Of a stretch of 6,374 nt of DNA, positions 1-6,374 are shown piece after piece. Source of the stretch: Candidatus Iainarchaeum sp. (GTDB taxonomy: Archaea; Iainarchaeota; Iainarchaeia; Iainarchaeales; UBA10191); contig DUFJ01000012.1 of the NCBI GenBank assembly GCA_013331925.1, positions 1-6,374 of the forward strand, given 5' to 3'. The position numbers were made by a program, and so were the translations under genes. Positions within the stretch are counted from its first letter, which is position 1; each line of letters starts with the position of its first letter. Below the pieces are notes generated by a model that saw only the letters and a list, made by a program, of their open reading frames with translations, was not told the DNA's origin and searched no databases.

Positions 1-925
1 TAACATTGTGGCTTTTTTTCCTAGCTGGGTAGTCAAAAAGCAATTCAAGCATTTTTTGCAGTGTTTTATTTGTTGATAGCTCTTTTGTTTTTCCGGGATA
101 GTTTCTTTCCTTGGGTTCAAAACCGAACTCTTTCCTGCATATTTGCTTGAATTTTTCCCCAAGCTCTTCCTTTCCAACCACAAGCTTGTTTCCTGTTCCG
201 TCTCCTACCATCAAGCCTGCCAGGTAGTAAAGGCTTTCAAGGCTTTGGGGCAGGCTTATTTTTACAGAGTCTTTGAGGCTTATTTTTTCAATGCTCTCGT
301 AAATTTTTTCTGCTGGAATCTCAAGCTCTTTTGCTATTAAAAGCAGGCTTTTCAGCCTAACGCGCCTTTTCCACAAGCCGTGATAGAATGACTTTGGCTT
401 TTCCCTAATTCCTGTTTTCCTGCAGAATTCGCAAAGCCCTGTGCTTTTTGCCTTGCTCATTATATTGTTTCCAAACTCTTGGCCTACTCTTGCAAAGAAT
501 TTTTCTCTGGAAAGCTTTGAAAGGAATTCTCCCGGAATGTCCATCTTTGCAGCTGTGGAAATTTTTCTGGCGCAGACAAGGCGCATTTTCTCTTTCAAAT
601 TTTGCGCTTCAATTTCCTTGAATTCAACGCCGTCAAAAGCCAGGAATTTGTGCTCTGGAGTTGTTGAAGCTTTAAACCCGTTCTCTAAAGCGACTTCCAG
701 GACTTTTCCGCCTTTAAGCTTCCACGCGTGTGAAATCCTCTTGCTTTCTATCCTGCCGGTTTTTTTGTCAACGCTCGGGGCTTCCAACATTTCCGAAACT
801 TCGAAAACAGTCTTTTCAGAATCTTCAACGATTTTCTGGCCTTTCAATGCAGCCTCTTTGAACAGTTCGCTTGCTTTCGTGATTCTTCCGCTTGAAAGCT
901 GCAAGCGCGTTTCTCCGCTTACGCA
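1..925 (-). mobile_element. Intein in the EF-2 P-loop with LAGLIDADG homing endonuclease (N-terminal part, truncated by window edge)
   Basis: This is an in-frame protein-splicing element that begins directly after His-Gly-Lys of the EF-2 P-loop. Visible in sequence: Cys1 followed by VSGETRL (block A, N-terminal nucleophile); about residues 80-95 of the intein, NGFKASTTPEHKF, match block B with the Thr-x-x-His of the splicing active site (Thr89, His92); residues 235-243, LAGLMVGDG, match the first LAGLIDADG motif with the acidic residue at its eighth position. The last visible stretch, DYPARKKSHNV, resembles the Lys-Ser-x-Asn segment that follows the first endonuclease motif in many inteins. 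About 308 intein residues are present. The second LAGLIDADG motif and the C-terminal His-Asn block should lie to the left, outside the window. The next extein residue is expected to be Thr or Ser, a suitable +1 nucleophile. No stop or frameshift is seen, so it looks functional. Confidence 0.92.
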
Positions 926-1027
926 CTTTCCGTGATCTATGTGCGCGACTATCCCAATGTTTCTGATGGTTTCCCTGCTGTTCATGAGCTTTTGCGCTAT
1001 CTTTACAATCTCTTCTTTCTTTACCAT
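1..1027 (-). CDS. fusA: Translation elongation factor EF-2, 5' part, interrupted by an intein (partial at left edge)
   Basis: EF-2 is the cytosolic GTPase that drives ribosomal translocation. The ATG at 1027-1025 opens an uninterrupted frame of 342 codons to the window edge. Residues 1-34 are a typical archaeal EF-2 N-terminus: a Lys/Glu-rich helix, then IRNIGIVAHIDHGK, the G1/P-loop. The expected next residues (Thr-Thr-Leu) are missing. Residue 35 is Cys, and the frame continues as an intein (separate entry) to the edge, so the remaining EF-2 domains lie outside. The start fits the family's usual N-terminal length and is preceded by a weak AGGAAAGG element about 10 nt upstream. The gene follows rps7 after 32 bp, the standard archaeal order, and is probably cotranscribed with it; that gap contains a T7 tract but no convincing promoter. 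Mature EF-2 requires excision of the intein. Identity of the N-extein is very secure; the C-extein is unseen. Confidence 0.93.
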   Translation of the reverse strand, partial: MVKKEEIVKIAQKLMNSRETIRNIGIVAHIDHGKCVSGETRLQLSSGRITKASELFKEAALKGQKIVEDSEKTVFEVSEMLEAPSVDKKTGRIESKRISHAWKLKGGKVLEVALENGFKASTTPEHKFLAFDGVEFKEIEAQNLKEKMRLVCARKISTAAKMDIPGEFLSKLSREKFFARVGQEFGNNIMSKAKSTGLCEFCRKTGIREKPKSFYHGLWKRRVRLKSLLLIAKELEIPAEKIYESIEKISLKDSVKISLPQSLESLYYLAGLMVGDGTGNKLVVGKEELGEKFKQICRKEFGFEPKERNYPGKTKELSTNKTLQKMLELLFDYPARKKSHNV

Positions 1028-1059
1028 TGGATAAAACCTTTCCTAAAAAAAGCCTTCAA

Positions 1060-1728
1060 TTACCTTGAGGATTTTGCAATCCTTTCTATCTCGTCCCTTC
1101 TTTTAATGCTGAAGCTTGCCGCGTCTTCCTTGCTTGCGAGCATTATTTCTTTTGCAAGCGCTTCTGAAGCCGATGTTTTGGAGCTGAAGCTTTGCGCGAA
1201 TGCAGCAAGCACCAAATTTTTCAGGCTTTCATCGATCCTTTTTAACGGAGCAACGTCAACTGCCTGCGTGTATGAAATTCCGCCTCTCGTAAGCCTGGTG
1301 GTGTCTTCTCTTGGAGTGCTTTTTTCAATAGCTCTAACAAGCACCTGCACTGGGTTTTCTTTTGTTTGCATTTCCACTATGTCAAATGCTTTTTCCACAA
1401 TCTTTAATGCCTGCTGTTTTTTTCCGCAGCTTCCCCTGCCCCTTATGTATTTTCCCGAGAGCTTTCTCTTTCCCTGGCCTGAGCGCATCATCTTGTTCAC
1501 CAGCCTTTCCACGATGCTGATTTTTGCTTTAGCCATTGCCTTGTTCACGTGGGTTCCGAAAGTGTGCGGAATTTTCTTGCTTTCAAGGTCTATGTATTTT
1601 GCAAGCGAGTAGTCAGTAACCTTGACTTCTTTGGTGTTCCATTTTCCAAAAAGCAGGCTTGTGGGTTCTGAATGCTGTTTTGCGCCTTGCTCTTTCTGCG
1701 CTTGCTTTAAAGTTTCTTCACTGTCCAT
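1060..1728 (-). CDS. rps7: Small ribosomal subunit protein uS7
   Basis: uS7 nucleates assembly of the 30S head by binding the 3' major domain of 16S rRNA and lies near the E-site and mRNA exit. The 222-residue product has an N-terminal extension (about 1-25), then FGKWNTKEVKVTDYSLAKYIDL, the helix SIVERLVNKMMRS (71-83), ENPVQVLVRAIEKSTPRED (124-142), RGGISYTQAVDVAPLKRID (148-166) and the archaeal C-terminus RRDEIERIAKSSR. Length is normal for Archaea. A basic Gly/Arg/Lys-rich insert (about residues 83-104, ending CGKK) is longer than the short linker usual between these helices. The ATG is preceded by GAGATGAT at 1741-1734, a near match to GGAGGTGAT with 5-nt spacing, overlapping the rps12 stop. 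It lies 6 bp after rps12 and 32 bp before fusA, so translational coupling is likely. Identification is secure. Confidence 0.96.
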   Translation of the reverse strand: MDSEETLKQAQKEQGAKQHSEPTSLLFGKWNTKEVKVTDYSLAKYIDLESKKIPHTFGTHVNKAMAKAKISIVERLVNKMMRSGQGKRKLSGKYIRGRGSCGKKQQALKIVEKAFDIVEMQTKENPVQVLVRAIEKSTPREDTTRLTRGGISYTQAVDVAPLKRIDESLKNLVLAAFAQSFSSKTSASEALAKEIMLASKEDAASFSIKRRDEIERIAKSSR

Positions 1729-1733
1729 GGATA

Positions 1734-1741
1734 ATCATCTC
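1734..1741 (-). promoter_or_regulatory. Shine-Dalgarno of rps7 overlapping the rps12 stop
   Basis: The minus strand reads GAGATGAT, one mismatch from the archaeal GAGGTGAT core, ending 5 nt before the rps7 ATG and containing the rps12 TGA. It supports the chosen rps7 start and suggests coupled translation. Confidence 0.6.
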
Positions 1742-2157
1742 TTGATTTTTTCCTTTTTTCCAGTCCTGAGCATTTCCAGCGCCTGATTGTTTACATGCGT
1801 TACCCTGTACTTTACGCCCCACTGGCTTCCGTAAGGCCCGCCTTGCGCTCCGCCGACTCCTTCAACTATTACCTCGTCATGCTCGTCAATGAATTTTATG
1901 GCTCCATCCCTTGGGGCAAATGCCGTGAGCTGTTTTCCGTTCTTTATGAGCTGTACCCTGACGCATTTCATTATTCCAGAGTGCGGCTGTTTTTGCGTAA
2001 CCCCTCTTTTCTCTATCACTATGCCCCTTCCCTGCGGGCTTCCTTCAAGAAGGTTGTATTTTCTTCCAAACCTTTTCTTCTTGTATTTCCTGTGCTTTCT
2101 TTTCCACTTCTTGCGCTTTTTCTCAAGCTGCCTTGCTGCAAACTCTCCGGAAGCCAT
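1735..2157 (-). CDS. rps12: Small ribosomal subunit protein uS12 (divergent decoding loops)
   Basis: uS12 sits at the decoding centre of the 30S subunit and contributes to codon-anticodon proofreading. The 140-residue product has a highly basic N-terminal extension (residues 11-33, mostly Lys/Arg). The archaeal/eukaryotic core follows: GRGIVIEKRGVTQKQP, KCVRVQLIKNGKQLTAFAPRDGAIKFIDEHDEVIVEGVGG split across residues 64-103, then GVKYRVTHVN and a KKEKIKR tail. Length is normal. The near-universal PNSA loop reads PHSG (58-61) and the usual following Arg is Met63. The D-x-P-G loop before GV(R/K)Y reads S-Q-W-G (111-114). The frame is intact, so these look like lineage changes rather than decay. 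The ATG follows nusA by 4 bp and is preceded by AGGTGA at 2167-2162. Identity is secure; the effect on decoding is unknown. Confidence 0.95.
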   Translation of the reverse strand: MASGEFAARQLEKKRKKWKRKHRKYKKKRFGRKYNLLEGSPQGRGIVIEKRGVTQKQPHSGIMKCVRVQLIKNGKQLTAFAPRDGAIKFIDEHDEVIVEGVGGAQGGPYGSQWGVKYRVTHVNNQALEMLRTGKKEKIKR

Positions 2158-2161
2158 TCTT

Positions 2162-2167
2162 TCACCT
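2162..2167 (-). promoter_or_regulatory. Shine-Dalgarno of rps12 overlapping the nusA stop
   Basis: The minus strand reads AGGTGA, an exact match to part of GGAGGTGA, with 4-nt spacing to the rps12 ATG. Its last three bases are the nusA TGA, so the two genes are probably translationally coupled. Confidence 0.65.
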
Positions 2168-2572
2168 TACCCTGATGTCCCCTATATTATATTCTCTTTT
2201 CACTATCTCTTTTAATTTTTTTAGCCTTCCGATGTTGTCCAGCAGCTTTTTCCTGTTCTCAAAGTCCATTGAGAGCTGCATTGCCTTTTTCTCTCCATCC
2301 AGAATTTCGGCTTTTTCAAACCTTATGCTTCCGAGCGCTTTTTTTACGAATTCCGCAGCGTCATTGCTGTACTCCATTAACTCTATGTTTTTGCCCATTT
2401 TTTCACTCAACTTCTTGACATTGCTTCCTTTCTTTCCAATTGCTTTCCCAATGCCTTCAGCATTGATTATGAACACGAGCTTGTTTTTGAATATTATGCA
2501 ATCCCTTGCGCTCACTCCGGCAACTGTTTCCAAAGCGCGCATGTAGCGCAGTTCTTCATTCCCTAGTTTCAT
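2162..2572 (-). CDS. nusA: Archaeal NusA-like transcription factor, two KH domains
   Basis: Archaeal NusA is a short cytosolic RNA-binding protein holding only the two KH domains of bacterial NusA. It lacks the N-terminal RNAP-binding and S1 domains, and is thought to act in transcription elongation or termination. The 136-residue product fits the family length. KH1 is clear: ARDCIIFKNKLVFIINAEG leads into IGKAIGKKGSNVKKLSEKMG (residues 41-60) with a perfect G-x-x-G at 46-49. KH2 (about 80-136) ends in the typical KREYNIGDIRVR strand. Its nucleic-acid loop reads DNIGRLKK, without the Gly-Lys-Gly-Gly expected there, so it may bind RNA weakly. Translation starts at the ATG at 2572, preceded by AGGG at 7-nt spacing, a weak signal. 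It lies 43 bp after rpl30e and 4 bp before rps12. The family call is secure; the exact role in Archaea is less well known. Confidence 0.93.
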   Translation of the reverse strand: MKLGNEELRYMRALETVAGVSARDCIIFKNKLVFIINAEGIGKAIGKKGSNVKKLSEKMGKNIELMEYSNDAAEFVKKALGSIRFEKAEILDGEKKAMQLSMDFENRKKLLDNIGRLKKLKEIVKREYNIGDIRVR

Positions 2573-2593
2573 TCTTTTTCCCTGCTTTTTTTC

Positions 2594-2607
2594 AAAAACG
2601 CGTTTTT
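2594..2607. repeat. Short palindrome between rpl30e and nusA
   Basis: AAAAACGCGTTTTT is a perfect 14-bp palindrome in the 43-bp gap between rpl30e and nusA, extended on the plus strand by four more T. A usable hairpin would have a CGCG loop and only A-T pairs, so it is too weak to call a terminator. The remaining gap holds only the weak nusA ribosome-binding site. Confidence 0.4.
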
Positions 2608-2615
2608 TTTTGGAA

Positions 2616-2990
2616 TCAGCGCTTTTTCTTTCCCGCGCCTGCTTTTTTCCTTGCTTCCTTTTTCTTTACTGTGGGTTCTAGCTCTTGGAATGCTGTTGCA
2701 ACCTTGCTTTTTCCAGCGTCCTTTATTGAGAGCACTGAAACAACGAATGGCTTTCCGCAAGCCGCCCCTAATTCCAGGCCGTTTCCTTCAAACTTGAAGC
2801 ACTGCACCTTTGCCAGTATTGCATACTCTTGAATCCTTTCCTTTGTTGTTTTTGGCGCGTTGTTGCTGAAGATAATGAGTTCTGTACTTCCTGAAAGAAG
2901 GCTTTTCTCCGCTTGCTTGCTGCCGAAAAAAACCGTTCCAGTATCAACAGCTCTTCTAATCTCCCTGCTTATCTCTCCGATGTCTGCCAT
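2616..2990 (-). CDS. rpl30e: Large ribosomal subunit protein eL30 (L30e), with basic C-terminal tail
   Basis: L30e is a 50S protein of the L7Ae/L30e/S12e/Gadd45 RNA-binding fold. The 124-residue product shows TGTVFFGSKQAEKSLLSGSTELIIFSNN (residues 17-44, split here across the family's first helix and strand), a tyrosine helix QEYAILAK and the signature ELGAACGKPFVVSVLSIKDAG (73-93). The family core is about 100 residues. Here the last ~20 residues form an extra Lys/Ala-rich tail (KKKEARKKAGAGKKKR). The ATG at 2990 is preceded by GTGAT with 5-nt spacing. It is the first gene after a 172-bp non-coding region and is probably the first gene of the transcript that continues through nusA, rps12, rps7 and fusA. 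The order rpoA2-rpl30e-nusA-rps12 is the standard archaeal one. Family members bind kink-turns, so autoregulation through the leader is possible but unproven. Confidence 0.94.
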   Translation of the reverse strand: MADIGEISREIRRAVDTGTVFFGSKQAEKSLLSGSTELIIFSNNAPKTTKERIQEYAILAKVQCFKFEGNGLELGAACGKPFVVSVLSIKDAGKSKVATAFQELEPTVKKKEARKKAGAGKKKR

Positions 2991-3022
2991 TTCTCATCAC
3001 AAAAAAATTTCAAAAACAAAAA

Positions 3023-3043
3023 CTAATTCGCTTGAAGAATTAG
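3023..3043 (-). terminator. Hairpin plus T-tract in the rpl30e leader (terminator or attenuator candidate)
   Basis: On the minus strand CTAATTC and GAATTAG form a 7-bp stem with a 7-nt loop. It is followed immediately by TTTTTGTTTTTG and, a little further, a T7 run, all before the rpl30e ATG. T-rich runs are the known core of archaeal terminators. Its place downstream of the TATA-like boxes would make it an attenuator; alternatively it is a second terminator for the rpoA transcript. The plus strand also has a T-run after the stem. Function is inferred only. Confidence 0.4.
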
Positions 3044-3070
3044 CGCTCTCATATTTTTTTTCAAAAAACC

Positions 3071-3098
3071 TTTAAAAACCTCTGTTTTTTAAATTTTC
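3071..3098 (-). promoter_or_regulatory. Candidate archaeal promoter (BRE/TATA-like) for rpl30e-nusA-rps12-rps7-fusA
   Basis: Two TATA-like boxes occur on the minus strand: TTTAAAAA at 3093-3086, preceded by purine-rich GAAAA at 3098-3094 that could serve as BRE, and TTTTTAAA at 3078-3071. A start about 25 nt downstream would fall near 3064 or 3050, giving a leader of roughly 60-75 nt that contains the 3023-3043 hairpin. The region is AT-rich, so such boxes also arise by chance. Confidence 0.4.
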
Positions 3099-3120
3099 AA
3101 AACCACCAATAAGTTTTGAA
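3096..3120. repeat. Inverted repeat with 8-bp arms
   Basis: TTCAAAAC (3096-3103) and GTTTTGAA (3113-3120) are perfect inverted arms around a 9-nt loop. The repeat lies between the rpoA2 terminator-like hairpin and the candidate promoter, and its left arm overlaps the purine-rich element. It could be an operator for a dimeric regulator or an RNA hairpin; the sequence does not distinguish these. Confidence 0.5.
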
Positions 3121-3126
3121 ACCTTT

Positions 3127-3161
3127 AAAAACAAAAGCCTTCCTGCAAGCTCCTGGCTTTT
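3127..3161 (-). terminator. Putative terminator of the rpoA1-rpoA2 transcript
   Basis: One nucleotide after the rpoA2 stop, AAAAGCC and GGCTTTT form a 7-bp stem around a 15-nt loop, followed by GTTTTT on the minus strand. The T-rich tail (TTTTGTTTTT) fits archaeal T-tract termination, with or without the hairpin. Confidence 0.5.
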
Positions 3162-3162
3162 T

Positions 3163-6374
<3,212 letters not shown>

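Larger units (their letters stand above)
3066..3132. repeat. 14-bp direct repeat in the rpoA2-rpl30e gap
   Basis: AAACCTTTAAAAAC occurs at 3066-3079 and again at 3119-3132, a perfect repeat with starts 53 bp apart. Each copy contains a TATA-like TTTAAAAA (TTTTTAAA on the minus strand). The copies could be duplicated promoter elements or protein-binding sites. Confidence 0.55.

Noticed and set aside
441..935. 164-codon plus-strand frame opposite the intein
   Set aside because: It is the reverse strand of a convincing intein-EF-2 frame, has a low-complexity Ser/Phe/Leu composition and no recognisable motif.
1028..1059. T7 tract between rps7 and fusA as a terminator
   Set aside because: It is a single short T-run in a 32-bp gap without a stem, in a gene pair normally cotranscribed. 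No promoter-like box is seen either.
932..1612. 226-codon hydrophobic plus-strand frame opposite rps7 and the EF-2 start
   Set aside because: The hydrophobic look comes from reading Lys/Glu-rich ribosomal protein codons backwards; rps7 on the other strand is unmistakable.
2594..2607. Palindrome between rpl30e and nusA as a terminator
   Set aside because: It has only A-T stem pairs around CGCG and lies within a tightly packed ribosomal operon; the A/T runs are common here.
2994..3000. GTGATGA just before rpl30e resembles a box C (kink-turn) motif that L7Ae/L30e proteins could bind
   Set aside because: It coincides with the expected Shine-Dalgarno position and I find no nearby CTGA or supporting stem, so a ribosome-binding site explains it.

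Overview
The window is archaeal chromosomal DNA, and every gene lies on the minus strand. In transcription order (right to left) it reads rpoA1 (RNA polymerase A', 5' end outside the window), rpoA2 (A''), rpl30e, nusA, rps12, rps7 and fusA (EF-2, running off the left edge). This is the classical archaeal RNA polymerase/translation gene string. The split largest RNAP subunit, the L30e-NusA-uS12-uS7-EF-2 order and the GGTGAT-type Shine-Dalgarno sequences all fit Archaea. Several normally rigid motifs (bridge helix, trigger loop, uS12 decoding loops) are altered. That suggests a fast-evolving lineage, possibly a DPANN-type archaeon, but the sequence here cannot settle the phylum.

Layout. Positions 4373-6374 hold the downstream ~666 codons of rpoA1, including the catalytic NADFDGD motif and the bridge helix. 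Positions 3163-4371 hold rpoA2, whose start abuts the rpoA1 stop. Positions 2991-3162 form the only sizeable non-coding stretch (172 bp). It is AT-rich and holds three inverted repeats, a 14-bp direct repeat, T-tracts and TATA-like boxes. It probably ends the rpoA transcript and starts a new one for rpl30e and the genes after it. Positions 1060-2990 hold rpl30e, nusA, rps12 and rps7, spaced by 43, 4 and 6 bp. No gene-free stretch exceeds 300 bp.

The most interesting element is at 1-1027. EF-2 begins normally for 34 residues up to the P-loop (AHIDHGK). Instead of Thr-Thr, the frame then runs into an intein: Cys1 followed by a VSGET block A, a TPEH block B, and a LAGLMVGDG homing-endonuclease motif, with no stop up to the window edge. 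The 342-codon frame is open from start to edge. The intein therefore splits the GTP-binding P-loop of an essential translation factor, and EF-2 activity should depend on protein splicing.

Together the genes supply transcription (RNAP A'/A'', NusA-like KH protein) and the ribosome decoding and translocation apparatus (L30e, uS12, uS7, EF-2). Two protein-level oddities stand out besides the intein. uS12 has both of its near-universal loops altered (PNSA to PHSG, and the D-x-P-G loop to S-Q-W-G). The RNAP trigger loop carries Lys where Phe is usual, next to the conserved His.
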